From the NCBI RefSeq assembly GCF_014641555.1, contig NZ_BMHY01000021.1, forward strand, positions 1 through 64,000: DNA of 64,000 bases. Direction: 5' to 3'. The DNA is from Paenibacillus radicis (ex Gao et al. 2016). GTDB lineage: Bacteria > Bacillota > Bacilli > Paenibacillales > Paenibacillaceae. Of the stretch, positions 17,032 through 25,221 are shown in pieces (the first letter of the stretch is position 1; each line of letters starts with the position of its first letter). A program made the position numbers and the translations under genes. The notes under the pieces are model-generated. The model was not told the DNA's origin. It saw only the letters and a list, made by a program, of their open reading frames with translations, and did no database searches.

Positions 17032-18333
17032 GCTTTTGCCGGATGACCCTTGAACCTGCTGCACGGCACCGATAAAAGCTTCCATATCGATCGCGCCAAT
17101 GGCATACTGCCGCCACAACGCCTCCCAGCCGGCTCTTCGATTCGGCCATTCCGGATCGGGAGGCTTGCCGGCCGGATCTTCGTTCAGAAGCGACATCCAC
17201 CAATAAGGAGGTGTCTCTGAAACGGATGAAGTGAAGCTGTTTCTCTCATACAAGGAATTAATCGCCGGCAGACGGCCGAAACGCTCATAATTTTGCTGCT
17301 GTACATTGGCACTTGTCATTTCCGCAACCCAAGCAAAAGCACTCTCTGCCGCACCCGTTCCTGAGGATACGACAAAGCTCCTGCTGTCCATCCATACATG
17401 CTTAGGCTCGTTATGATCAATAACGAGCTTGTTTTGCTGCGCTTGCGGAAGCGCCTTATACTCCGACCAGCTTACCACTGCCGATAACAGATGGAGCGCC
17501 TCAAGCTCCGAGCCAAGGGTGAGCTTGTTGGACAATCGGAACAGGCCTCCCGGATTCTCCGCCATACCCAGCCATCTTAGTCTATCGTTTCTCGCTTCGT
17601 TGCTTCCGCGCAAATAAGCGGCATCCGCCAAGTTGACCGGCACCCACGCATCCAGCCAATAGAGCAGTTGACTCAGGCCCCCCGGGTACAGCGCTACCAT
17701 CCTTGCCTCTGGATCGGCGGCTTTCGCTCGTTCGGCAAGCTCCTTAAAGCCATCCCAGTCCTTTGGCGGATTTTGAAGAGACGCTGAAGCCAGCATCGCC
17801 TTATTCCATACGATGATAGATGGATTCGCGTCAAGCGGTACCCCCCATAAATAGCTGTTCCATAGCAGCGGAGCCCGCAGCCGGACAGGCTGGTCCGGTG
17901 CAGGATCGCCCGTCCCCGTTCCCAGACTGTCTGTCGGCAGCAGATAACCTTTGACGGCCAGCTCCTGCACCCATCCGCTATTCATCAACATAACATCGGG
18001 CGCTTCTCCCAATTGAAGCTGCTCCATCCAAACGTCATGAGCAACGGATTCTTGCTCGATATTATTTAACTCAACGTGTATATTCGGATATTTCATCATA
18101 AAACGATTGTTTTCCACGCGCAGTCGCTCATACTCTTCCGGGTTCATGGAAACGGTTACAACAATGGATTCCGGCTCCTCCTCCGCAAACTCGCGAACCT
18201 CCGGTGTCCATTCGGATTCGCCGTTGGCATCGTTTACTGTAGAGGGAACGCCGCGATTGACGTCCGGAACGAATAAAAAAACGGATAATAATGCCGCTCC
18301 TGCGATAACAAGCAAATATTTCCTTGTAGACAC
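17026..18333 (-). CDS. Orphan extracellular solute-binding protein (family 1)
   Basis: A 435-residue ABC-type sugar-binding-like protein. The N-terminus has a membrane segment (about 5-22, YLLVIAGAALLSVFLFV) without a lipobox cysteine, so it seems anchored by an uncleaved helix or secreted rather than lipidated. The fold signatures are VTVSMNPEEYERLRVENNRFMMKYPNI-like N-lobe, LGEAPDVMLMNSGWVQELAVKGYL and LWGVPLDANPSIIVWNKAML. No permease or ATPase gene is adjacent. GTG 18333 is chosen because GGAAAGGAAG lies upstream; the frame extends 30 codons further without a site. It may act as a sensor partner rather than for import. Confidence 0.75.
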   Translation of the reverse strand: MSTRKYLLVIAGAALLSVFLFVPDVNRGVPSTVNDANGESEWTPEVREFAEEEPESIVVTVSMNPEEYERLRVENNRFMMKYPNIHVELNNIEQESVAHDVWMEQLQLGEAPDVMLMNSGWVQELAVKGYLLPTDSLGTGTGDPAPDQPVRLRAPLLWNSYLWGVPLDANPSIIVWNKAMLASASLQNPPKDWDGFKELAERAKAADPEARMVALYPGGLSQLLYWLDAWVPVNLADAAYLRGSNEARNDRLRWLGMAENPGGLFRLSNKLTLGSELEALHLLSAVVSWSEYKALPQAQQNKLVIDHNEPKHVWMDSRSFVVSSGTGAAESAFAWVAEMTSANVQQQNYERFGRLPAINSLYERNSFTSSVSETPPYWWMSLLNEDPAGKPPDPEWPNRRAGWEALWRQYAIGAIDMEAFIGAVQQVQGSSGKSL

Positions 18334-18427
18334 AGACTTCTTCCTTTCCGGTTCAACCAGACTATTAGATCTATAATAACAATTTTCCCAAATGTTGTCC
18401 AAAACTGTTATGCAATACCCCATTTGC

Positions 18428-18598
18428 TGCGCAGCCGCTTGCTGTGCGATTCAGACTTTTTGAAGTTCTTGAATGCGCAGCCGCTCACTGCGCGATTCGG
18501 ACTACCCTGCCGTTCTTGATCCCAATCTGCCCCGCCGCGTACGCGGTGGCAGTTGGAAAGGACCTGCAAAAAGTCAGGGTAGTCTCGAATCGCTGCAC
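18428..18598. repeat. Nested long inverted repeat with 46-bp direct repeats
   Basis: Two direct copies (starting 18,428 and 18,474) share TGCGCAGCCGCT and the following CGCGATTCNGACT block. The second copy forms the left arm (18,487-18,509, ending GACTACCCTG) of an inverted repeat whose right arm is 18,575-18,598 (CAGGGTAGTCTCGAATCG). Inside is a second, GC-rich hairpin (about 18,520-18,557, around CCGCGTACGCGG). No protein frame of note. It could be a miniature mobile element or a structured RNA. Confidence 0.65.
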
Positions 18599-18671
18599 TC
18601 GCTTTTACACGAAAGTCATACTAAGTTCAAAAACATTCGCAAGTACAACTCTGTAGTAAACAAATACGAAA

Positions 18672-18857
18672 CAAAATGTAAAAGTGCATTTTGTTTCGTC
18701 ATATCGGGGCTGAAAAGCGAGTCAAAATGTAAATGTGCATGTCGAATGCCCCAAAACCGCGATTTCCAAGTAAAATGGGCTCATCAAAATGTATTTTTGC
18801 ATTTTGAACCGGTAATATGGCCTTTTTCAGCCAAACAAAATGTACTTTTACATTTTG
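18672..18857. repeat. Dispersed four-unit quasi-palindrome element, copy at 18.7 kb
   Basis: Four 22-bp quasi-palindromes start at 18,672, 18,723, 18,785 and 18,836, i.e. 51, 62 and 51 bp apart. Each follows CAAAATGYA-N4-TRCATTTTG. The same spacing occurs at 33,985 and 58,258. Units 1 and 4, and units 2 and 3, are roughly inverted relative to each other, so the whole element is symmetric. No open frame is conserved across copies, so it is not coding. Confidence 0.85.
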
Positions 18858-19286
18858 CTTGCCAACGAGCTGCTCCTGCGCATAATAGGGACGATAACCA
18901 ACAAGCTAACAAACATTCATCAGTTACTTATATACAACGTGAAGAGAGCTCAGACCTGTGCACAACACAGGGTATCCTGAAACTGCTCCCCACAGCGATA
19001 AGCATTAGTCCGGAGGTTAGCTGGTAAGAAATGAGCCAGCATACATTGAGAAGTTGGCAGTGGTCCGATAGGTTCTATGTCATATGAACACGGGATATTC
19101 AAGTAGATATGCAAATGACTCGATGCATTCGGAGCTAATCGTTATTCCAAAGGTAGTTAAGTAACGGATAACTAGGTTCATTTCGGCTACTTACATACGG
19201 CAGCACGTATCCATAGACTAGAGGATACTCATCACGCTGCCTTACCTACAATTACACCACTTCTGCCGCACGCAAACAAAAAAAGA
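18858..19286. other. Gene-free stretch
   Basis: No frame with a plausible ribosome binding site or recognisable product, no tRNA and no strong hairpin is seen between the repeat element and the ylaK-like terminator. An AT-rich plus-strand open frame across it overlaps the repeats and has no family resemblance. Confidence 0.5.
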
Positions 19287-19306
19287 GCAAGCCAGAATCG
19301 GCTTGC
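19287..19306 (-). terminator. Terminator of the PhoH-family gene
   Basis: GCAAGCC-agaatc-GGCTTGC stem followed on the minus strand by CTCTTTTTTT. Confidence 0.85.
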
Positions 19307-19317
19307 CCGGAGAAAGC

Positions 19318-20649
19318 TTAGAGCAGATCGGCCGCGAGCTGGGCGAGTTTGGAGCGTTCGCCTTTTTCGAGGGTCATATGGCCGCTCAGCCCCCCCGCTT
19401 TGAAATGCTCGACGATGTGAGTGAGGCCGTTGCTGATAGAGTCCAGATACGGATGGTCGATTTGCTCGGGATCGCCCATTAGAACGATTTTGCTGCCCTC
19501 GCCTACCCGCGATACGATTGTCTTCACTTCATGCTTCGTCAGGTTCTGAGCTTCGTCAATAATGATAAATTGCCCCGGGATCGAGCGTCCTCTTATATAA
19601 GTCAAAGCTTCTACCTGTATACTGCCAAGGCCCATCAATATTTTATCGATGTCGCCCGATTTTTTCGTATCGAATAAATATTCTAAATTATCGTAAATCG
19701 GCTGCATCCATGGCCGCAGCTTTTCTTCTTTTTCGCCGGGAAGATAGCCGATATCTTTGCCCATCGGAACGACAGGCCTTGCAATCAGCAGTTTTTTGTA
19801 TTTATGCTCATCCTCCACCTTCAGCAGACCCGCCGCAAGCGCAAGCAGCGTCTTGCCTGTGCCGGCCTTACCGGTAAGTGTAACGAGCGGCACATCGTCG
19901 TTAAGAAGCAGCTCCAGCGCCATCCGCTGCTGCGCATTGCGCGCGGTGATGCCCCATACCGGATCGTTGCTGAGAAACAACGGCTCCAGCTTGACGCCAT
20001 CATGACTTACCTTCAATAAAGCTGATTTGGAAGTACCCATTTCATCACGCAAAATAATAAATTCATTGGGATTGAGCCTAGAGCCCAATTGCAGGTTCTT
20101 AACAGTCAAAAACCGGTAGCTGTAAAACTCGTCGATCACCGACGGGTGTACGAACAATGTGGCATAGCCCGCATAGAAATCGGAAGTCGTTATCGTCCGG
20201 TCGGACAGGTAATCCTGTGCCATCAGCCCAAGCACGTCGGCTTTGATCCGAACAAGCACATCTTTGCTGACCAGCACTACACTGCTGGCCTCCTGACGCT
20301 CCAGCTGCTCCAGATGGTAATTGAGCGCTACCGCCAGGATTCGGTTGTCATTGGACATCTCCCCAAACATCTCTTGCACCCTTACGAAACTGCGATGATT
20401 GAGCTCCACCTTCAGCAAGCCGCCTCCAGGAAGCTGAATCCCTTCATGCAAATGACCAGCCTCCCGCATTTTATCAAGCAATCGCGATATGGAACGCGCA
20501 TTTCGTCCTAATTCATCAGCCAGTCTCTTCTTCGAGTCGATCTCCTCTAGCACCACCGCGGGAATGATAATTTCATTATCATCAAAGGCATAGATTGCTT
20601 GCGGATCATGAAGTAGTACGTTGGTATCGAGCACGAATATTTTTTTCAT
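19318..20649 (-). CDS. ylaK: PIN-PhoH ATPase (YlaK-like)
   Basis: A 443-residue cytoplasmic protein with an N-terminal PIN nuclease domain (about 3-135; acidic residues in VLDTNVLLHD, VLEEIDSKK and SNDNRILAVA) fused to a PhoH-type ATPase (about 235-440; Walker A GKAGTGKTLLA, Walker B FIIIDEAQN). PhoH2 proteins of this build act as RNA helicase/RNases in mycobacteria; the substrate here is unknown. Start ATG 20649 follows GGGAGGG. Gene order with ylaJ, ylaH and typA resembles the B. subtilis yla region, though ylaJ is divergent here. Confidence 0.88.
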   Translation of the reverse strand: MKKIFVLDTNVLLHDPQAIYAFDDNEIIIPAVVLEEIDSKKRLADELGRNARSISRLLDKMREAGHLHEGIQLPGGGLLKVELNHRSFVRVQEMFGEMSNDNRILAVALNYHLEQLERQEASSVVLVSKDVLVRIKADVLGLMAQDYLSDRTITTSDFYAGYATLFVHPSVIDEFYSYRFLTVKNLQLGSRLNPNEFIILRDEMGTSKSALLKVSHDGVKLEPLFLSNDPVWGITARNAQQRMALELLLNDDVPLVTLTGKAGTGKTLLALAAGLLKVEDEHKYKKLLIARPVVPMGKDIGYLPGEKEEKLRPWMQPIYDNLEYLFDTKKSGDIDKILMGLGSIQVEALTYIRGRSIPGQFIIIDEAQNLTKHEVKTIVSRVGEGSKIVLMGDPEQIDHPYLDSISNGLTHIVEHFKAGGLSGHMTLEKGERSKLAQLAADLL

Positions 20650-20761
20650 GAGAACCCTCCCGGCGTCGGTCATTCATTAGAATAGGCATACATAGCCATA
20701 CATGGCTGCGGGTACACTACGATTGGACAACGATCTGCAACAGGAAAGACGAGGTGGCAAA

Positions 20762-21301
20762 ATGTTAAAAAGGCTAATTACGATTGTCGCGATTATCGCA
20801 ATAACGGGCGGTTGCAGCACCGTCGCACGAAACGAAACATCACCCTCTCCACAGAATAATCAACGGGTAAAAGCTCAGCAAACGGCTCCCCAGAAGAAGG
20901 AGATCAAAAACCCTGAGCAAGTAGCGCTCCATCTTGAGCAGCTGGCTAAAGGAATCGAAGGCGTCGAAAATGCACATTGCGTTGTATTCGGCAATACGGC
21001 TGTCGTTGGCATCGACGTCAACAGCAAGCTTGATCGTTCCAGAGTCGGTACGATCAAGTACTCGGTTGCCGAAGCATTCCACAAAGATCCTTACGGCATT
21101 GATGCCATCGTCTCTGCCGATATCGACATCGCCCAGCGTCTGAACGAGATGGGAGCCGATATCCGCAAAGGCAAACCGATCAGAGGCTTCGCGGAAGAAA
21201 TGGCCGACATCATTGGCCGCATCGTCCCGCAGGTGCCGCGTGAAGTCATCCCGGTGAAGCCGGACAATGAGCTGACTCCTGCGCTAAACAAACATCATTA
21301 A
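20762..21301 (+). CDS. ylaJ: YhcN/YlaJ-family sporulation lipoprotein
   Basis: A 179-residue lipoprotein with signal peptide and lipobox (ITGGC, Cys about 19) and a YhcN/YlaJ domain (about 60-150, with VENAHCVVFGNTAVVGIDV). Family members are found in spore membranes and linked to germination or outgrowth. Start ATG 20762 has GAGGTGG upstream. The gene is divergent from ylaK and closed by a shared terminator at 21,311. Confidence 0.85.
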   Translation: MLKRLITIVAIIAITGGCSTVARNETSPSPQNNQRVKAQQTAPQKKEIKNPEQVALHLEQLAKGIEGVENAHCVVFGNTAVVGIDVNSKLDRSRVGTIKYSVAEAFHKDPYGIDAIVSADIDIAQRLNEMGADIRKGKPIRGFAEEMADIIGRIVPQVPREVIPVKPDNELTPALNKHH

Positions 21302-21310
21302 AAGACACAA

Positions 21311-21339
21311 AAAGCCTAGTGAATAGATCACTAGGCTTT
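21311..21339. terminator. Bidirectional terminator
   Basis: AAAGCCTAGTGA / TCACTAGGCTTT stem between convergent genes; the right arm contains the stop codon of the small minus-strand gene. Confidence 0.85.
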
Positions 21340-21492
21340 CTTCATGGCAGCAAACACTTGTCCAGTTAGGACACTTGCTGCCTCTTTTTTATTGAAATTG
21401 TAAATCGCGGATTTAGGCAAAGCATGTCTAACAGTCGTAATCAGGGCAGCATCGTCAAATGGTTCGTATAATGCAGCTACAGGATCGGTCAT
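21331..21492 (-). CDS. Small protein of unknown function (53 residues)
   Basis: An ATG at 21492 has AAGGAGG 8 bases upstream, an ideal site, and gives a 53-residue soluble protein starting MTDPVAALYEPFDDAALI and ending QVFAAMKKA. It ends inside the terminator stem, the expected place for a real gene end. No family is recognised. The upstream LCP gene ends at 21,569, 76 bases away, so both may share a transcript. Confidence 0.6.
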   Translation of the reverse strand: MTDPVAALYEPFDDAALITTVRHALPKSAIYNFNKKEAASVLTGQVFAAMKKA

Positions 21493-21568
21493 CCGCATGA
21501 CCTCCTTCTGAAAGGAATCAATCTCCGTAGCTATATTATATCCATTTTTAAATCGCCAGTCTACGGGG

Positions 21569-22657
21569 TTATTCAGCCATTTTTGCTTGAAGGGCAGAAC
21601 GGGCGGCATCAAGCTTTGCTTGGTCCAAATAGACGTAAGGACTGCGCCAATTTCCTTCAAGTGCAATGAACTGAACGTTCTCGCTGCTAATACCGAAGTA
21701 AGCACCCATCATATTTTTAATTTCAGATTGCGGCATGTTGATTTTCAAATTGTCGCCCACCGCATCAATAACGGTGCCTAATTTGGTTAGGCCATCGAGC
21801 GACTTCATTTTGTCCACAACTTTGGCTACAACCTGGCTTTCCCGTTTGTTGCGATCGAAGTCGCTGGACATATTTTTGCCATCTTTGGATTGCCGGTAAC
21901 GGACAAAATCAAGCGCTTGTCCACCGTTAAGAAGCTGATAGCCTTTTTTCAAATTAATGTTCGTTCCGTCATGGGAATCCGACCATTTCATATCCATGTC
22001 CACGTCGACTTCAATGCCGCCGAGGGCATCCACAACGTCGGTAAAGCCTTTAAAATTAATGATGGCTGTATATTTGGTCTCAATACCGAAAAACTTGCCC
22101 AGCATTTCGCTGATTGCCCGTTTTGCATCGGCTTCCGCCAATACTTTGGCATCCTTCGTCTTCTTTCCGCTTTTCGTTTCTTTATCCAGAGCTTGTCTGT
22201 AAAAAGCGTTGTAGTGCCCGTTGGCTTTGCGGTCTGCATAGCCATCCAGCTTCAACAAAGAATCCCGGGGAATCGAAACGACAACAGCGGATTTCGTACT
22301 TGGATTAAAAGCAGCAACCATCATGACGTCGGTATTCATGCCGCCAGCATTTGCTCTCGTATCGATGCCAAGCAAAGCCATGCTGACCGATTTGTTCTTG
22401 ACCGATTCCGAGACAGGGATTGGCGTAGCATCCGGATCATCTGTACCAATCTGCTTGATCGCCTGATCGGCTCGAATACCCAAATAAACAAGGAAACCGC
22501 CAACCAAAATGACGATTGCTAAAATAACAAGCAGCACCGTTTTAGTCACGGAACGCTTTTTCTTGGGCTTCCGCTTGGACGCCTTGGCAGGCGTGTTGGA
22601 TGAAACGGGCTTACGAGCTCCTCCTCTAGGAGGAAGCTGAGTTGAACCTTGCGACAT
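21569..22657 (-). CDS. LytR-CpsA-Psr (LCP) family protein
   Basis: A 362-residue membrane-anchored enzyme of the LCP family, which transfers wall polymers (teichoic acids or glycans) from undecaprenyl carriers to peptidoglycan. A basic Lys/Arg-rich cytoplasmic N-terminus (about 10-38) precedes one membrane helix (about 40-60). The LCP domain follows, with LLGIDTR, SIPRDSLLKLDGY, FVRYRQSKDG and the Arg-rich DFDRNKRESQVV motif. ATG 22657 is preceded by GAAGGTG and lies 17 bases after the upstream small gene. The longer frame from 22,792 would overlap that gene. Confidence 0.9.
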   Translation of the reverse strand: MSQGSTQLPPRGGARKPVSSNTPAKASKRKPKKKRSVTKTVLLVILAIVILVGGFLVYLGIRADQAIKQIGTDDPDATPIPVSESVKNKSVSMALLGIDTRANAGGMNTDVMMVAAFNPSTKSAVVVSIPRDSLLKLDGYADRKANGHYNAFYRQALDKETKSGKKTKDAKVLAEADAKRAISEMLGKFFGIETKYTAIINFKGFTDVVDALGGIEVDVDMDMKWSDSHDGTNINLKKGYQLLNGGQALDFVRYRQSKDGKNMSSDFDRNKRESQVVAKVVDKMKSLDGLTKLGTVIDAVGDNLKINMPQSEIKNMMGAYFGISSENVQFIALEGNWRSPYVYLDQAKLDAARSALQAKMAE

Positions 22658-22673
22658 CTTGTTCACCTTCAAA

Positions 22674-22946
22674 TCAATTGTATTTCGGATTGGAGCGAAT
22701 ATCGGATAGAAGCTGCTCCGCTGACTCTCTTGGATAGAGCTGCAGCTTGGAGCGGCCTTCCCGCACATATTTGACATGTACCATCGTCTCATCCGTCTTC
22801 AAGAGAAACAGCTCGGTAACACCGTGATCCTCCGTCAAAATTTGCACGAAGAAATCACGTGTTTCCTTAGCTGCGTTATCATCTGGCCGCCCGTCCGCGA
22901 CAATCTGAATTTGAAGCCAATTGAACAAAGCGTCCTCGAACCTCAT
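22674..22946 (-). CDS. Conserved-looking 90-residue protein, unknown
   Basis: A 90-residue soluble protein whose ATG overlaps the ylaH stop (ATGA), implying translational coupling. It contains an alternating helix/strand pattern but no recognised motif. It occupies the place of ylaI in B. subtilis but lacks the Cys pairs of that zinc-ribbon protein, so it is not YlaI. Its tight placement between ylaH and the LCP gene supports a real gene. Confidence 0.7.
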   Translation of the reverse strand: MRFEDALFNWLQIQIVADGRPDDNAAKETRDFFVQILTEDHGVTELFLLKTDETMVHVKYVREGRSKLQLYPRESAEQLLSDIRSNPKYN

Positions 22947-23254
22947 TTGCTCGGATCTGCTTCCTTTACATCACCGCCGGATTGGCGTTTTTTAATCTGA
23001 TCGTAAAGTTGGCGGCCGCGCAGCATGAGCATCATGAAGACGGCAATGCCCATGCATTGAATGATCGGCAGCTTGTCGATTTGTAGAATCATCAGTACAA
23101 ATGCACCGATAACCATGACCACATAGACTAAAATTTCTTTTAGTATCGGCAGCTTTGCGTTGTTCGCGCGAAAAACCTTATTGAAGATGTAAATCGTAAA
23201 TCCAAGGATCAGGAAATACGAGATGACCGGATGCTCGCTCAGCCATTGCTGCAT
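22943..23254 (-). CDS. ylaH: YlaH-like membrane protein
   Basis: A 103-residue protein with three predicted membrane helices (about 8-28, 40-58, 66-82) and a charged C-terminal tail, matching the YlaH family. GGGAGG precedes the start. As in B. subtilis it lies next to typA (ylaG). Its function is unknown. Confidence 0.8.
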   Translation of the reverse strand: MQQWLSEHPVISYFLILGFTIYIFNKVFRANNAKLPILKEILVYVVMVIGAFVLMILQIDKLPIIQCMGIAVFMMLMLRGRQLYDQIKKRQSGGDVKEADPSK

Positions 23255-23275
23255 CCCTCAAACCTCCCCAAGCGC

Positions 23276-23309
23276 AAACGTTCGCCGTTCATTAAACGGC
23301 GATACGTTT
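23276..23309. other. Hairpin between typA and ylaH
   Basis: AAACGT-t-CGCCGTT / AACGGCG-at-ACGTTT stem in the 77-base gap, without a T-run on the minus strand. It may be a processing or partial-termination signal. Confidence 0.5.
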
Positions 23310-23331
23310 CGTTTTGAAATATAGGTAAGTG

Positions 23332-25170
23332 TTAAACGCCAGCCGACATTTTGCGGTGCTTCTCGGCACGTTCGCGTTCACTTTTGTTCAAAATCTTTTT
23401 ACGGAGACGAATCGACTTCGGCGTAATTTCGCAGTACTCGTCATCATTCAAATACTCCAGCGCTTGCTCCAGGGAGAACAGACGCGGCGTTTTCAGCTTA
23501 ACGGTATCATCTTTACCTGCGGAACGAATGTTGTTCAGTTGTTTCTCTTTACAGATGTTTACGATGATGTCGTTCTCGCGCGTATGCTCGCCAACGATCA
23601 TACCTTCGTAAATTTCTGTGCCTGGCTCTACGAACTGAATACCACGGTCCTCTACACCCATCATGCCGTAGAAAGTAGAGTTGCCATTCTCGCTCGATAC
23701 AAGCACGCCTTGGTGACGTCCGCCAACGTTAGTACCAACAAGTGGACCATAGCTGTCAAATGCGCTGTTCATGATGCCATAGCCGCGAGTCATCGTCAAG
23801 AACGATGTGCGGTACCCGATCAAGCCGCGTGCCGGCATAACGAATTCCAGACGAACTTGGCCGTTGCCGTTGTTGATCATGTTGACCATTTCGGCTTTGC
23901 GTGTGCCAAGGCTCTCCATAACAGCACCCATGCTGTCTTCTGGAACGTCAATCATCAAACGCTCGTACGGCTCGCTTTTCACGCCGTCGATTTCCTTGAT
24001 GATAACTTCAGGCTTAGATACTTGCAGCTCAAAGCCTTCACGACGCATATTCTCGATCAGAATACTGAGGTGAAGCTCTCCGCGGCCCGATACGACAAAA
24101 GCATCCGGGCTGTCCGTTTCATCTACGCGAAGCGCAACGTCCGTTTCCAGCTCTTTAAAGAGACGTTCGCGCAGCTTGCGGGATGTAACCCACTTGCCTT
24201 CGCGGCCGGCGAATGGACTGTTGTTGACGAGGAATGTCATTTGCAGTGTCGGCTCATCGATTTTCAGAACTGGCAGCGCTTCTGGATTTGCAAGATCAGC
24301 AATCGTCTCGCCGATATTGATCTCGCGAATACCAGCAATTGCAACGATATCGCCAGCGCCAGCTTCTTCGATTTCAACCTTTTTCAAGCCTTGGAAACCA
24401 AACAGCTTCTCGATCCGAGCTTGCTTTGTTTTACCTTCACGGTCGATAACGGCTACGGTTTGGCCTTGCTTCACAACGCCGCGGTTAACACGACCTACGG
24501 CGATCCGGCCCATATACTCGTTATAATCAAGCAGCGTAACCAAGAATTGGAATGGTGCATTTACTTCTTCAGTTGGAGCAGGAATGTGGCTTGTAATCGT
24601 CTCGTACAAAGCCTTCATGTTGGAATCCTGCTGCTCCGGATCAAGACTGGATGTGCCCATCAGCGCGGATGCGTAAACAACCGGGAACTCCAGTTGGTTG
24701 TCGTTGGCACCTAGCTCAATGAACAGATCAAGCACTTCGTCGATGACTTCAGAAGGGCGTGCGTTCGGACGGTCGATTTTATTGACGACAACAATCGGCG
24801 TTAAGTTGCTCTCAAGTGCTTTGCGCAATACGAATTTCGTTTGTGGCATGCAGCCCTCGAAGGCGTCAACGACGAGCAATACACCGTCAACCATCTTCAT
24901 AATCCGTTCCACTTCACCGCCGAAATCGGCGTGTCCTGGCGTATCTACGATGTTAATCAAATAATCATTGTACGTAATGGCTGTGTTCTTAGCCAAAATC
25001 GTGATGCCGCGTTCCCGTTCCAGGTCATTGGAATCCATTGCGCGCTCTTGCACCGTTTCATGGTCCCGATAGGTACCCGATTGTTGCAACAGTTTGTCGA
25101 CGAGCGTCGTTTTACCATGGTCAACGTGCGCGATAATCGCGATATTACGTATGTTGTCTCTTGCGTGCAT
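23332..25170 (-). CDS. typA: Ribosome-associated GTPase TypA/BipA
   Basis: A 612-residue translational GTPase related to EF-G that assists ribosome assembly and stress/cold adaptation. Motifs: G1 AHVDHGKTTL (about 11-20), G2/G3 RGITI and DTPGHADFGGEV, G4 NKID, followed by beta-barrel, EF-G-like and C-terminal BipA-specific domains. ATG 25170 matches the family N-terminus; the frame runs 18 bases further upstream. A GGAG lies about 12 bases before it. It is the probable first gene of the typA-ylaH unit. Confidence 0.95.
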   Translation of the reverse strand: MHARDNIRNIAIIAHVDHGKTTLVDKLLQQSGTYRDHETVQERAMDSNDLERERGITILAKNTAITYNDYLINIVDTPGHADFGGEVERIMKMVDGVLLVVDAFEGCMPQTKFVLRKALESNLTPIVVVNKIDRPNARPSEVIDEVLDLFIELGANDNQLEFPVVYASALMGTSSLDPEQQDSNMKALYETITSHIPAPTEEVNAPFQFLVTLLDYNEYMGRIAVGRVNRGVVKQGQTVAVIDREGKTKQARIEKLFGFQGLKKVEIEEAGAGDIVAIAGIREINIGETIADLANPEALPVLKIDEPTLQMTFLVNNSPFAGREGKWVTSRKLRERLFKELETDVALRVDETDSPDAFVVSGRGELHLSILIENMRREGFELQVSKPEVIIKEIDGVKSEPYERLMIDVPEDSMGAVMESLGTRKAEMVNMINNGNGQVRLEFVMPARGLIGYRTSFLTMTRGYGIMNSAFDSYGPLVGTNVGGRHQGVLVSSENGNSTFYGMMGVEDRGIQFVEPGTEIYEGMIVGEHTRENDIIVNICKEKQLNNIRSAGKDDTVKLKTPRLFSLEQALEYLNDDEYCEITPKSIRLRKKILNKSERERAEKHRKMSAGV

Positions 25171-25221
25171 AACTTGTAACCACTCCATTTGTCTAATTTG
25201 TTCTTGCTTTCTTTCTACTTG

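Noticed and set aside
18672..18857. Short CRISPR-like array (22-bp repeats with 29- and 41-bp spacers)
   Set aside because: Spacing is identical but not uniform (51/62/51), spacers are homologous between copies at other loci, and there are no cas genes.
18473..19027. 184-residue plus-strand frame through the 18.4-19.0 kb repeats
   Set aside because: Runs through inverted repeats and the four-unit element, lacks a start site and a family.
23329..24714. 461-residue plus-strand frame antisense to typA
   Set aside because: Codon-shadow of a highly conserved gene; no ribosome binding site and no recognisable domain.
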